Counted from the first letter of the stretch, positions 1 through 12,180 are shown. The stretch is DNA of 64,000 nucleotides from Toxonevra muliebris (GCA_963691655.1 OY829326.1:37971989-38035988); one strand, 5' to 3'. The notes: generated by a model from the letters alone, not told the origin. Numbers and translations: made by a program.

Positions 1-557
1 AAATATTGAGCAGAAAATTAGGATTGTGCTTAGCCGAACATTGAATACCCTACACAACGCTTTGCTTCTTATGGTAGCTTGGTGTAATTATTCATTTCAT
101 TCCATTTTTATTTATTTATCAGCATTTGTTGATGAATTCCTATAAATATTTCCTTTTGATATTGCCATGTGAGGATTTAACTTAAGTTTGAGGTAGGCGT
201 GGTTGTAATCCGAATTTTACCTCGTCCTTATGGATCATCAGTTCATCGTTTGAGTAAAGGAGTAAATTTGGTTCTGGTTCGCCTTTCTATACAGTCCTCG
301 CTGTCTTCTCTAATCTATCACAATTTGCATCCTATACTTTTTGTAATTCCATTTTCATTTTATCTGCTGTCAGCGCTTCATGGATTAAAGTTTTAATTAA
401 GTGATAACATCTTTACTCGGGCTGAAGGAGAATTTATAGTGCAGTGAGTTGATAGAAAATAAAATCAAATGACACGCGTGTGAGGTTTCAAAGTATGTGT
501 GAGTTTATAAGTGTGTGTATAAATGAATAAATAAGTGTAGTGGCGGTAATGCTAAAC

Positions 558-850
558 TTTCGTACCGTTAGGTGAAGGGTGGTGAATTGCACCCCGAAAG
601 TATGCTGTCTTGTTATTAGAATAAACTGATTCAAATAAGAGAATTTTTAATATTAAAAATAAGACCTCAAAAGTATACCGCACATCTATTATTTTGTGTG
701 TAAAAATAGTGCTTTCGTACCGCTAGGAAAAGGGTGGTGAATTATACCCTAAAAATATGCTGCCTTGTTATTAGAATAAAATGAATAAAATAGGTGAATT
801 TTTAATCTGAAAAATAGGACACAACAAGCCCAAAAGTATGCAGCACATAA
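558..850. repeat. Two-copy tandem duplication, unit about 154 bp
   Basis: Copy A (about 558-690) and copy B (about 712-850) share the same order of blocks: CTTTCGTACCG, then AGGGTGGTGAATT, then TATGCTG, CTTGTTATTAGAATAAA and a closing AAAAGTAT followed by a CGCACAT or AGCACAT block. They differ by scattered substitutions and small indels, so the duplication is not recent. No open frame runs through it. It may be part of a larger satellite-like or transposon-derived repeat; only two units are visible. Confidence 0.8.
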
Positions 851-2107
851 CTTATATATCAAAAATGGTTGAGGAATATACTTATGTTTCAATGGAATTT
901 GTGGAATATACCAAACATTTTTTTTATTTATTATATTTTTTATTGTATAGTTTATTTTAGTTTATAGTTTATTCTTCCCTAATTAGAATTGTAAAATAAT
1001 ACCAACATTAGGCGATGTAGACGTGCAAAAAGCGGAGAAAGCGCGTTGAAAATAGAATATGAAAAAAAAAAACACTTGGACCTTGCCTTTTTTGGAATAT
1101 AAAACGAAAACTTTTATAATGAAGTAAACAACAATATGTTAAAGTATGTTATCACATCATGTGACGAGTGCAGAAGGGACTCATTTTAGTTTTTATAAAT
1201 TGTATGAGTCTTTATGTCCATCTAACTTATATGAGCTGCCCCAAATCTGTAGTCATTTGTTGTATCTCTCATCTCTCAGAGCTTTTTTTTCTCGCGTTTT
1301 GATGGTCCTTGCATAACTTTCGGAGCAGTAGTATTTTGCTTTTCCCGGGACTTTACTATAGTGTTGAATGCAGCATCATCCCCATACCTAACAATATTTA
1401 TTCCCTTGTGGGTGAAAATAAATATGTATATGTAATTGAAATTTTCAATCAAACGGATGAACAAATGAACATCGTAAAATCGACTCGAAAGGTGAGGCTG
1501 ATCAAGTTTAAAATTATATGTGCAGGTATATATATATATATATCTGCCACACCTTTTATGTCGATACCCTAAAAAAGAAGCACAAAATGTATTCCCCCCC
1601 ATTAGGTGTAGGGTTTAATTAAGATCAATTCGCTGTAAGCTAAGATTATAATTTGTTTTCTACGTTGTTATTTTTGTTTTAAACTGCGGCTTCTAGAAAA
1701 TAAAAAATTTTGAAAACAAATCTCACAGAAACAATTTTGTTTTTAGTTTTGGGTGGATGTTATTAATATTGTTTTTGTTGTGTTATTATTATTTCTGCGC
1801 TTTTTTTTTTGTTTGTTCTTATTCATATATGTACCTACATACAAATCTACTTTTCAAAATTACAAAAACTCAAAAAGTTAAATAAAACGCAAAATAAATA
1901 TCAAACACACACAAACATGCCTACTTTTTTTTACACACACACATGGATACATATATTTTTGCCAATAAATAAAAATCGAGCTTAATTTCTTGGTTTCTGC
2001 TTTTTCTCTTTTCTTTTATTTTCAATTTATTTTTCTGTTGATTTTTTTTTTTTAGAGAGACTACGTTAAGAATTTAAATTAGTGGTAACGCAAGTTTTCG
2101 ATTTCGA

Positions 2108-2141
2108 GTTTTTTTATTTTTTTGTTTTTTGGCAGGTGAAT
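2108..2141 (+). promoter_or_regulatory. Possible recursive (ratchet) splice site
   Basis: A long T-rich tract ends in GGCAG at 2131-2135 and is followed at once by GTGAAT. That places a 3' splice acceptor directly against a 5' donor, the layout of zero-length exons used for recursive splicing of long fly introns. The donor is weak (GTGAAT rather than GTAAGT), and no flanking exon of the same gene is identified, so this is only a candidate. Confidence 0.25.
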
Positions 2142-5100
2142 TCTTTACTTTTATTTTTTATTTTATATTTCTTTGTTTTGCCCCCAAAGCCAAAGCAGCA
2201 GCAGAAACAGAAACAGCAGCAGCAATTCTTGTTGCTGCTGTTGAAGATTGTTGTGCGCGGCGCAGACAGGGAGGAAACATCAGCGTGTTGTACGTGTACT
2301 ACCAATAGAATCATCAACATCATCACCATCATGCTGATGTGCTGGAACAGAACAGAATGAATAGCAAACAACAAAAACAAAAAAAACAACAAAAACAAAA
2401 TGTTTTCAAAAAAAGTAAAATAAAACAAATACAACAAAAACGCGAATGTGTCCGAAATTTATTTTGAACTTGAGCTTATTGTTAAGAAAAGTTTTTGAAA
2501 TTTTTTTTAGTAAATACATACATATGTATGTGTGTACACACACAAATTTCTATTTAACTTTAAGAACTTTGTTTTATTTTTTATTTCGAGTGTCTATTTC
2601 TATGAATATCTTAACCATATTGCTCAGATTGTGGTCGCTATTTGATATTCTTTAACTTTACTTATATAATGTGCTTGTTTTTATATTGAAATTGTTGTAA
2701 TAAATATGTTAAAAATCACATATCTGAGTGGAATTTTATATTGGTTTAAAAGAATTTGTAAAAATTTAGCATTTTTTGAAAATATGTGAAATTGCGTGTA
2801 AAATGAATGCGTAAATATTTTACGAGAGGAAATATTTTTCAGAAATCGAAAATTCAGTATGACTCAATAAAGAAATCTTTATAGCATCTTTGTTTAGTTT
2901 TTAATGAACTAAACAACTTAAAATTCAAACTATTCCTTTGACTAACTAATTTATAAATTGTTATTGCTAAACTAAAGAGTATTTTAAATTTAATTTAAAT
3001 TCAATCATAGACTCCCCGAGCAAAATAATTTGGCAGCACTTCTGCATATTTCAATTAAGTTTTCGAAATGGGCTTCTTCAATGCCTTCATAATAGTTTTT
3101 CTAACAGAATTTCATCCATAGTTTCTTCAAAAAAAAAAAAAAAAAGTTCTCACTGTTCTTAAAAAATTAAATAGTGATAGTAAGTGCGATAACTTGAAAA
3201 GCTTGCAAGTTAAGTTCATTTAATTTTTTCATATAATTTTTGGTTTCTGGTACTTACTTTTCCTTAAATGAGAATTTCAACTAAAAACTGCGCCTGATTT
3301 TATTGTGGGATTATGAGTTAAGTGCTGCTAAAAATGTTTTGGAAACAGAGTCGAATTGCTTAGGTAAGGTTTTAATCAAAGTTAAGCAGCTACGACACCC
3401 ATTTCATATCCATATCTCCTCCTGTGAAATTCACAGTTATTTTTACCTTTATGCGGGTTTTATTGAAGCTATCGTTCCAAACGTGAATATAAAGAAGTGT
3501 TTTAAATTAATTTTGACTACTGCGCAGAATGGCTGAGTTCGATACTCGGTATCATTAGCGGATTCTAAGATAGTATTAGCTGATTGAGGATAAACTCTCC
3601 TCCCCTTTTCTTCCCTATGAATATCTCCTTACGAAATCTCAAGATCCGGCAGTGTTCAGCAAAATCGAGACCTCCTCTTGACAAACTTTAAAGTGTGAAA
3701 AATTGTAAATCCCTTCCATTCGATATGATCAAGTCCTAAACTGAATGTTATGCAATAATAGAGGAAAAATAAACTTATTGGTTAAGTTCTTTATCGGATT
3801 GCAACTCTTCGACATTTCAAAATACCGTTAGTTAAAGTAGCATACATTTTATTGCCCCAATACCACGAGTCCCCTTTCCTTTCATTTCGATGGTTTTTAA
3901 TAATTTTCCGTTATCACGATCCTACAGAATAATTGGTTAAGAAAAGTAACAAACATTCTTCGGGAAAAACATATATTCTTCCAAGGGGGGTAACCTAAAC
4001 AGCCAACCTGCCGCAAACCTCTCTTTTCCCCAACTAGAATTTCAACATCCATATATGAAAAAAGTTTTCGCATTTTAGAGGCCCGTTAACTTTACTGCGG
4101 TAAAAAAAAAATTTTAAAAATTTGTCTGCTTATCGATCCAAATGTTAAGGTTACAATCCCTGTACCTTCACCCTTTAATTTAACTTGTTTACTTAAGTAG
4201 ATATTCATAAGTATGAAATCGTACGACGCACTTTTACTTGTCTACTTCTTTTCTTTCGTTTTCTGTTTCTGCTCTGCTTCTCGAAACATTCAAAATGCTT
4301 TCCACAATTAGTTATAAGTTTTTTCCCCCTCAACATCACCACCTCACCTCCCACTCCTCACCCTTAACGAGATCTTTACGTCAAGTAATCACCATAACAC
4401 TTCAGAGCACATCTCATTCCAGCTCAATCTCAACTATTGAGGCCCCCATACATGTATGTATAAAAATCATATATATTATTACAAATAAAGTACAATGTAT
4501 ATATGTATGTGTTGTAGTATACATATGCATATGTTTATAAGTACAAATTTTTATTTTGTATGTCTTTATATATACATGCATACATACATATGTACATATA
4601 ATTTTCAATTCCAGTTGCCGGTCGGTATGTATGTATGCATATATATAGTTAATTTAATTGACAGTCCTTGAACTTGACTTGAAGTACGCAATGCGTGGCT
4701 CTCACTAGCCCATCACTTTTTCATTTTTCGTGTGCGTGTGTGTGTGTGCGCGTTTGTGTGTCTCTGTGCTTGTGGGATTTTCAAAAAATGTATCTACTTG
4801 TTATTATATTATTATATATTATAAATAATAGTAACGATTTTTTTCACAATTATTCTTATTGTTGTGGTTCTAGTACTTGTTGTTGTTTATATATATATAT
4901 ATATTTTGTTATGTTGCTGTTGTTGTGTCTCAACATAAATTGTTGTAAATAGCAACATAAATGAAATCTCATACTAAATGTTTGTATTCAATTACATATT
5001 TACGTTTTGTTATTCTATTTCTCTATTTAAATTTACACTTAGTTTTTTCCTTTTTATAGTTCTGCTGCTGGTATTGCTCTCTAGTGTAGTTTACAATAGC

Positions 5101-7269
5101 CTACAGTGGGCAATTTCAAAAACACATTTCAAAAAACGAAATGTGCGTGCTCATGCTTACGCACACATACATAGGTATACGTAAAATTATGTACAGCATA
5201 TACTATATTTATGTAGAGTTATGTATTCTTAAAAATTTAGCAAATGAATTTTGTGTGCGTATTTGTGTATTGTTGCTATAATAAATTTTGATTTAATTTA
5301 CGAGTAATTTTTTGAAAGCGAACGTACGTCGTTTTCTGTCCATCTGTCTGTTTGCCTTCCCCTATCCGTCTCACTCTCCCCCATTTTCAATCGATCTTTG
5401 CAATGCGTGCTTTTATCGAGTTATCGATTGCGTAGCAATTTTATATATTTTTCTCTTCTCTGCCTCTTTTTTTCTCTCTCTCTCTCTCTGTCTCTACATC
5501 TATTTTGTAGCTACTTTTGTTTGTATTATTGATGAATGAAAATGAAGTGTAGCCGCAAATTAGAAAGCTTATAAGACAAATTGGCTTATTTTGAGCCTAT
5601 TCGCCAAATTTATTATTAAAAATAAAAGTTCAAAAACAAACAAAAATAATAATAATAATAGATATTTACTAGAAACTCGTAAGCGTGCGTACTTTTAATT
5701 TAGTACCTATGAGTTTCTTAGCTGGTTTACGTGCCACTTTGGGAAAAACAATAAACTTTTAATTTGAATATGGTTTTCACTTTTCTTTTAGACCGATATT
5801 TGAATCAAATTCCGAAAGTTGAAACTTCAAAAAGACAGTTTTACCGACTTAAAGTGGGTGACCTAACACCCAGCACTGTAATACAAATACTACACAATGA
5901 ACTTAATATGCGAATAAGAATATGCTGGCGTTGACGTAGGTAAAAATAGGTAAGGATTCGCGTTACACAACAACAATAACAGAAGAGTAGTTTTTTCATT
6001 TTAGCATTCAAACAACATAAACTTGTTGAACAATAGAGTAGTTTTTTCCCATTTTAACACTCAAACAAGACAGAATCGTTAAACATTAGATTGGTTTTAT
6101 CATTTTAACATTCAATCAGTACAGAATTGTTCGCAATCAAATACGCGGAAAGAGAAGAATGTTGTAAAGTTAAATGTGGGGGCACAAAATGTGCTTCCAA
6201 TCCACTTATTACTCTTTATTACACCAGCGAATTTGAAGATATCGGCAAGAAGAGGAAATAATTGTTTCTATTTCAAAAATGTTTTCAGCTCAATCGGCTT
6301 CATAACCCAATCTCTTTCCCTCAACTACATCTTTTAGTGCTTTGTCATAATTGTAATATTTTTGCAAATTTTCTTTCCTTTACCTCATTGCTTAGGTGTT
6401 TTTGGATTCAACACCAAATCTCAGAGCCCAATGTTTTTCAAGTCCATACCCTTAAAATCTAAGCGTAGCACACTGGTCGAAATCACTGATCAAGCGACAT
6501 TTAATATGAAATTTAAAAGTTTTAAATCGATAAATGTTTTGAATTGTATCGATTACTGATACTCCACTGAGCAAATTACAGTTTTTACTTTTGTTTTGCT
6601 TTCAATATTCGCACAGCTGTTAGCTGTCAAATGTAACATACGTTGCAGCAAGTGCATTGAAAGAATTCGGCGCCTAATTACCCAGTGTATGTTTTTTACC
6701 AATATTAAATTAGTTGATTAATAAATTTTATTAGTTAAAGTTTTTATTGAATGCAGAAGGTATGTATTTACTAAAAAATAAATGTTTGTGACGTGTGTTT
6801 ATCGAGTTTAATAGAAATAAATTGTAGTAGTTAACATTTGTGGTAGCATATTTGAAGTGCTATATACCATAGTTTTGTGGAGTGTATCTTTTGGGATCCA
6901 AGTCGATCCGGTCGAATTCTTGTATTGTTTATTAACTTGGCTTATTGTAATTGTGAAACGACCAGAATGATCTGCCCGTTCTTGCCCGTTTATTGGTTAT
7001 TATATTTTTTAGGCACAATGAATGTTTCCAAACGCATACTTTTTTTTAATGAATACTTCTCTCTGGAACATTTTCGGCTGTGAAGGCCCACGTATTTGAT
7101 AATATAATAGACGAAATAAATTGTGAGGAGGAGCAGTGCTGAGAAATAAATAAGAAATTGAGAAACTTCATAAGCAAAGTAGTAGAAAAGTGGAAGAACT
7201 GCAACATAACGTTATCGAATTTTACCTCTGGAACCTAAGTCAACAAATTTTTACAGCTTGTAAATATTA

Positions 7270-7452
7270 AACCACGATGCTGACATCATAAATAATGGCC
7301 CGCCCCCAATTGACATGATGTCAGAAGAAGCCCAGGAATAGCGAAATAAAGATTTAAGCAATTTGGGGCAGCAAAAGGAAAACAGAATGGAGGATTTAAT
7401 GCACTCATTTCTATTCTCTTCTAACCCTCTCATATCCACGCTCACCAAATGA
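7270..7452 (+). pseudogene. Coding relic, transposon-associated type, one in-frame TAG
   Basis: One frame reads as about 60 codons of complex, charged sequence. The segment SEEAQE is followed by TAG (7339-7341), then RNKDLSNL, and near the end FLFSSNPLISTL before TGA at 7450. There is no initiator Met and the upstream frame is broken, so this is a fragment. The SEEAQE-x-RNKD and SSxPxISxL patterns resemble uncharacterised, highly repeated proteins seen in insect genomes that I believe are transposon-linked; that link is from memory and unverified. It is followed about 700 bp downstream by another coding-like relic. Confidence 0.4.
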
Positions 7453-8782
7453 CCTTCTAGCTATTGAAGTTATATCCATATTTCTAAAGACGAATTCACT
7501 ATGTGCAAAGAACTTTTAAAACTTTGAACGCGCTTTTCACAAAGCTGTATTTCCAAAGTCGATGAGCAAGATTTCTTAAAAACGGCTCAACCGACCAGCC
7601 TCAAATTTTTACACAAGCTTTATAAATATATTTTTAAGTATTTGATTGAAGGATTTACATATTTTCCAATTAGTATTTATTATTTTATAAACCATTTAAG
7701 GTCAAAATTTTCATCAAAAATCAAAACTTTTTTTGCGAAACCGCTATTTTGTTAAAAATAGTATTTTAATCATTCCCTCGATCAATTACTACTGAAAAAA
7801 TACTTTTCATTAAGTAGATCTTTTTGGTTTTTTTCATTTTGGATGATCCGATCCAAAGATATCATGGTCTAAGCAAAGCCCTTTTTTTTAAATAACTTCC
7901 TGGAAATAACCTACAAGGGCTCTAATCAAAGATGAAAAAGTACTTTCCGTTTGTGACACAAAAAAAAAAAAGAAAGCCAAAACACAACCCTTTCAGAACG
8001 CGATATTTACTAAGCTATGCTCAATCGCATATTTCAAGGCTTTGTTAATCTTCGTTAAAGATCGTAAGTTCTTGTTGTTAAGCTTATACTGCTGAGTTTA
8101 AAGGTTTCTGATATATGTAAGTCAAATAGTTTCCGGGTGTAGACCCGAATGATGAATGCTCTGTATCCCTTTCCACAACCACTGCTGCAGCTGCCGAAAA
8201 CCCAGGCGAGAAAGGAAAACATCTATTTTCCGATGCATTTCTCCTGAACCTCCCTGAAGAGATTGTTAAAGGAACTGCTATCATACCTAAACTTCCTAAT
8301 GTAGGTATAGACAAAACTAGATAATAGCTAAAACAAGATAGATAATATCAATATTATTCTTTAAAGCTTATGCCTACCACACTCATTTGATTTCATTCAA
8401 TCATTTTCTAAAATTACTCTCTAATGGATTTCCGAAAATTATGGATCACGAATTTAAATTCGGCAGGTTGTGGGGGATTCTTTTCTCATCACTATAATCT
8501 GAACGACAATGTATTCTTATCTCATTAATATTCCATTATGAGTATTGCAATTTTTGTAACTCCGTTCCAAGAACAGCAGAATTATTCTACCCAATAATTG
8601 GGTTAGAGTGAAGCACAATACATTCAAAAAGTAAGCATGTTCAATAATATTTGAATTAATTATATGCACCGTCGACCCCGGTTAATTAAACCCCGCTTAG
8701 TTATGTTTATCACCCAATTCTCTTTTCATAATCCGTCATATTTCTTATCATAAAAATCTTTCTTCAAAATTAAATCTATTGG
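7453..8782. other. Decayed AT-rich DNA, no gene except the 8130-8324 segment
   Basis: The stretch has mixed, non-simple sequence typical of old repeats, but I could not assign a family. No further open frame has convincing composition. Confidence 0.5.
8130..8324 (+). pseudogene. Unrecognised 64-codon open segment, possible exon or relic
   Basis: The plus frame is open from just after TAG (8127-8129) to TAA (8322-8324), with ordinary amino-acid composition: it begins FPGVDPNDE, has a short Ala run, then LPEEIVKG, and ends VGIDKTR. The upstream AAATAG could act as a weak splice acceptor, but it lacks a polypyrimidine tract. There is no Met near the start. I do not recognise the protein. A final exon of a host gene or a fragment of the same mobile element as 7270-7452 are both possible. 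Confidence 0.3.
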
Positions 8783-8889
8783 GCAATTCACAAAGTGTCT
8801 TAATTGGTGTCATATCCTGTCATTTGTCATAAGTTCTCTCATTTTTCATACAAAATTATACGACAGTATATGACAGCTTGTGAATCGAC
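8783..8889 (+). mobile_element. Short palindromic MITE, copy 1
   Basis: The ends form imperfect terminal inverted repeats: AATTCACAAAGTGTC on the left and the complement of GATTCACAAGCTGTC on the right. The interior holds TGTCATTTGTC and TTTTTCATACAAAATTATACGA, which recur in the same order at 42365-42472, about 33.6 kb away. There is no coding capacity. At about 107 bp with inverted ends this is a non-autonomous DNA element; the transposase family is not known. Confidence 0.65.
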
Positions 8890-9883
8890 TAATATATTAT
8901 ATTTATAAGCAGATTTTACTATTTCCACGCACTTTAACTTTTATCAAATTAATCAAATTTATAATAATACTGCTTGTTTATTTCATTTCTTCATTAATGT
9001 ATTCATGACATTTGAAATACTTATTATACTTCCTCTTCAGAGAAACTCTCTCCAACCCTTATCAGCATATATTCGTTTTTTTCAGAAATTCTTTTCCGAT
9101 TGACCCACGCAATTTTTTTGCATTGCTTTTAAAATAAATATTTCTTTAGTTTAAAAATTTATTAATAAACTTGAAAGAAATATCCACCGAATAATGAAGG
9201 AATGACGAAACCATGCGTATCTGGCGTACATAAATATTGCGTATCTATGACGTAGCAAGTGATAGAGAAAAACACAAATATTTTTTTTTTTTCGTTATCA
9301 GTTAAGATTTTAAAAATAACTAAAAATTTCGTATCGAAATATTACAAGTCATAATCTCTCGAAACGGGGAAAAAATAAAACAAAACTAAATAAGTTTTCT
9401 ACTTTGATTTTTCTGTGTCAATGAACTCATATGAACTATTTTCACATTTTTTTTTTTCTTCAATGTTTTCGATTTTAGTTTAGTTTAGTTTCATTTTGTT
9501 TGGTGTATGTTTTAGAGATAATGTACTCTCGCTCTCTCTATCTCTCTTTCTCTATGCTTTATATATTTTATTTAGAATGCGTTATCTCGACAAAATGTTC
9601 AAATCGTTTTTTCTAATTTTGAAGATAAAAGTGAAAATGATACATACGAATTCGTTCGGTTGTGTTTACATGTAAAAAAAAAAGTTTAGCAAATGAGCAG
9701 CAAAGAAGAGCAAATTTAATGAAGAGCTAATGGCAGTGCAAGAGAATTAAGAGTTTGAGTAGAGGAATGGGAATAAGATGCATTTAACGAGACAATTTTC
9801 TCGCATTCAGAAGACACACAAAATTTACAACTGTTGTGTGTATATTCGCCATTGTTGCGAATAAGCATGTTGTGTCTTCTGAA

Positions 9884-10020
9884 CGGCGTGGTTCATTAAC
9901 TGTCAAAGCCAGAAACCTGCGTCGTGCGGTTTACAGTAAACTTCACGCAGCCGCCAATTTTTGCTTGCTGTCGGCCGTAATTTATCGGCTAAACCGTACA
10001 CGCCGTGCAAATGAAGTGAA
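9884..10020. other. GC-richer island with short palindromes
   Basis: This stretch is clearly less AT-rich than its surroundings. It contains the perfect palindrome GTTTACAGTAAAC, a CGGCTAAACCG near-palindrome and several GCCG/CGGC pairs. An open frame runs through it (9836-10222, 128 codons), but the second half of the translation is low-complexity and unconvincing. It could be the structured subterminal part of the surrounding inverted-repeat block, or a regulatory segment. Confidence 0.25.
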
Positions 10021-10335
10021 GATTATTAGAAAGATAAAGTTGATTGTAATAGGATTATTAAAAATATTAAGTATATTTAAGTATTTTTATAGCAACTGCC
10101 GAATCAAAAAGGGATGTCAGCTACCAGTCGCCGTTTTAAATTTATCAAACCGAGCTGTAGCTTTTTTATTTTTCCGCGAGGGGTCAAATAAATTTTATGA
10201 AATTAACGTATTTTTTAAATAAATTTTTTTCGATTTGCCTACCTATTATTCAGCACAGTTGGTAGTACTATCTCAGTGCTACTGATAATCATGCGCCAAG
10301 CGCCAAAACGGAATGACGTGTCCATATGTCAAACG

Positions 10336-10640
10336 AAGAGGACCTCGTTAGTCTAGTGGATAGTGCACTAGACTTTCATCCAGAAGGTCGCAGGTTCGAT
10401 TCCCGTTTTGATCTGGTGGTTAATTCTCATAAACTTCTTATATTCACTAAGTGGATGAGAATTATAAGAAAGTGTACAAGTACACACCTTGGTTGGTAAT
10501 GGCAAAACCACCGAGCTGATAAAAAATTGCCACAGCCATTCGGAATCGGCGTTAAACTGTAGGTCCTACCATCGCCATTGTGGTCTAGTGTCAGAGTGTC
10601 AGACTCTTGCCTCTGGAGACCCGAGTTCAAGTCTCGGCTT
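10336..10640 (+). repeat. tRNA-Glu-derived SINE, copy 1 (two tRNA-like modules)
   Basis: The head reads like tRNA-Glu. An A box (TAGTCTAGTGG, near 10349) is followed by CTTTCATCCAGAAGG in the anticodon region and a perfect B box, GGTTCGATTCC, near 10393. The acceptor ends do not pair, so it is a SINE head and not a tRNA gene. The body contains AAGTGTACAAGTACACACCTTGG and ATCGGCGTTAAACTGTAGGTCC, both shared with the minus-strand copy at 33484-33782. A second tRNA-like module closes this copy (TGGTCTAGTGT ... GAGTTCAAGTCTC, about 10580-10640). SINEs are copied by a LINE reverse transcriptase and transcribed by RNA polymerase III. Confidence 0.85.
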
Positions 10641-11662
10641 GGGTATGTTTCTTATCTATCTTTCTTTCTTGGGGCTTTGTTACAATAGATCTTATAGGTC
10701 GCAGTGCCTGACTTTCGAGTCGTCCTTCCTTCAAATAATAATAATAATATATTAAACGAAGTATGAATTTCAAAACAGAGCAGTGCTGCCAAACCTTGGA
10801 TTTCAATATTTACTAGAGCTCCTAAAACACGCGTTCATTAGATTTAATTAAGTTATTGATTAAAGTATATGAGTTTATTTAAAGCTTATTTGAATATATA
10901 CATGTAGCCCTAAAACTTACATATTCTCATGACATTGCCAGACCAGTTTATTAAAAACTAAATTATTCTAAAATGAAAAAATGGGCCAAATCACATAATC
11001 AAATTTTGGTGACAGCCAAATGAAATTGTTTTTTCCAGAATTGAACACTGAGCAAATGAAAATGAGAACGCAAAATAAAAGAAAAAATATTATTGAGTGA
11101 CTTAAACAGTGTTGAAAATAAAAGCACTGAAAAACCACAGCTATTTTAAGGAATAAATTAAATTACTCTTTTCGAAAAAGAAAACTATAAACGCACTATA
11201 AACTACAAAATTTTCTTTTTTATTGCATTTACTTTCGATTTTTCTTAAATTTTTTTCCATCGTTGCTTCCCTTTTCCTTCTCTTTTCAACTATCTATTTC
11301 ATAAAAATAAAAATTATGAGGGAGCAATGTCCCCTCTTGTCTCTATGAAGCTATGGCTATGTCAAACCGACGTCGAATACAAATGAACGGCGCGGGCTTC
11401 TTCTGTGAACTGACGAAGTTTGAGACCACATGCCAACAGTTGTGCTGATCGTAAACTCATAACTACATGTTCAGAAGAAACGCTCCCCTCAGTTGCGCCT
11501 CGGTTGTGTCTTCTGGATGCGACTAATGTCACAAAGAAATTAGTTTAATGAATAGAATATTAACATTTGCGAACAAGAGTTGTTAGAGAAACTAGCAACA
11601 GAGTATATACCAAACTCTTCTAAAATCGCAACGTTTTCCAAATAAATTTTGTTTTTAAATAT

Positions 11663-11668
11663 TTTATT
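11663..11668 (-). terminator. Polyadenylation signal of the left peptide gene
   Basis: AATAAA on the minus strand lies about 84 nt downstream of the TAA stop of the 11752-12084 gene, a suitable distance for its 3' end. Confidence 0.55.
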
Positions 11669-11751
11669 TCTTGACACTATTTAAAAAAAAAAATAATTTA
11701 AACTTATAAATACAAATTATCTATACACGATTTCAAAGTAATTATTTTGCA

Positions 11752-12084
11752 TTAAAAACGATATGATCCTGAAATGCCGCCACCATAATTATTTTGATTA
11801 TAATCGAAATTTCTGGTTGCCTGAGCATGTGCATTCACATTGAAACGTCCATCGTCACTGCGATATAGATTATGATTGTATTGCGCCGAAGCTGTTCTGC
11901 CAAATTGATCAGAACTGTAACCAATGTCCAATGAACCACCACCTGGAGAGCGAACTTGACGTATTAGTAAAGGCGCGTCATAAACAAGATCAGCGTCATC
12001 CAGATGCAATTCATAGTCCAGGGGTGTGGCTGCAGCCAAAGCTATGCAGCAGAAGACCAACAATAAAACACACTTGGTTGACAT
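11752..12084 (-). CDS. Secreted antimicrobial-peptide-like precursor, attacin/edin-like
   Basis: The 110-codon open frame has the layout of a fly immune peptide precursor. Residues 1-20 form a hydrophobic signal peptide starting MSTKC. A short acidic propiece follows (about 21-41), then a furin-type site RQVR at 42-45, releasing a 65-residue mature peptide beginning SPGGGSLD and ending GSYRF. The mature part is rich in Gly, Asn and Tyr, without cysteine, like the attacin/diptericin/edin group; assignment within that group is uncertain. The frame is open upstream to 12198, but the Met at 12084 is preferred because it directly precedes the signal peptide and the longer stretch overlaps the TATA box and 5' leader. 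Expression in fat body and secretion to haemolymph are expected from the family. No intron is needed. It lies head-to-head with a paralogue at 13138. Confidence 0.8.
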   Translation of the reverse strand: MSTKCVLLLVFCCIALAAATPLDYELHLDDADLVYDAPLLIRQVRSPGGGSLDIGYSSDQFGRTASAQYNHNLYRSDDGRFNVNAHAQATRNFDYNQNNYGGGISGSYRF

Positions 12085-12180
12085 GGTTTTGCTGTTAGAT
12101 TTTGAAAATGAATTTAAATGAAACTGTATTGAGTTTGTAGACTTCAATTGAACTATTGAATGATGATGATTTGAATGGCA

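Larger units (their letters stand above)
1..7269. other. Non-coding stretch, simple-sequence rich
   Basis: Apart from the 558-850 duplication and a possible splice site near 2135, I see no gene. The short open frames have low-complexity translations (poly-Phe, poly-Leu, poly-Gln from T- and CAG-rich DNA). Simple repeats include a TA run near 1526-1543, CAG/CAA DNA at 2194-2245, TG DNA at 4732-4760, a TA run near 4888-4904 and CT repeats at 5473-5490. The texture is that of fly intron or intergenic DNA. Confidence 0.7.
9801..11521. mobile_element. Inverted-repeat-bounded 1.7-kb block with a hairpin at each end
   Basis: The left boundary TCGCATTCAGAAGACACA (9801-9818) matches the complement of the right boundary (11504-11521) at 17 of 18 bases. 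Each end also contains an inner inverted copy of its own arm: TGTGTCTTCTGAA at 9871-9883 (13-bp perfect match to 9806-9818) and TTCAGAAGAAA at 11470-11480. Each terminus can therefore fold into a stem-loop. The interior holds a tRNA-type SINE (10336-10640). No transposase or clear target duplication is visible, so a DNA element of unknown type is inferred only from symmetry. Confidence 0.4.

Noticed and set aside
2082..2437. Overlapping open frames on both strands
   Set aside because: Both are low-complexity translations of T-rich and CAG-rich DNA.
6276..6470. Minus-strand frame resembling a transposase N-terminus
   Set aside because: Only a weak likeness over about 25 residues with stops around it.
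9836..10222. 128-codon open frame as a host gene
   Set aside because: It starts within a hairpin-forming terminus and its second half is low-complexity; no motif.
10343..10415. A functional tRNA-Glu gene
   Set aside because: The acceptor ends do not pair, and the sequence continues into a repeat body shared with 33484-33782.
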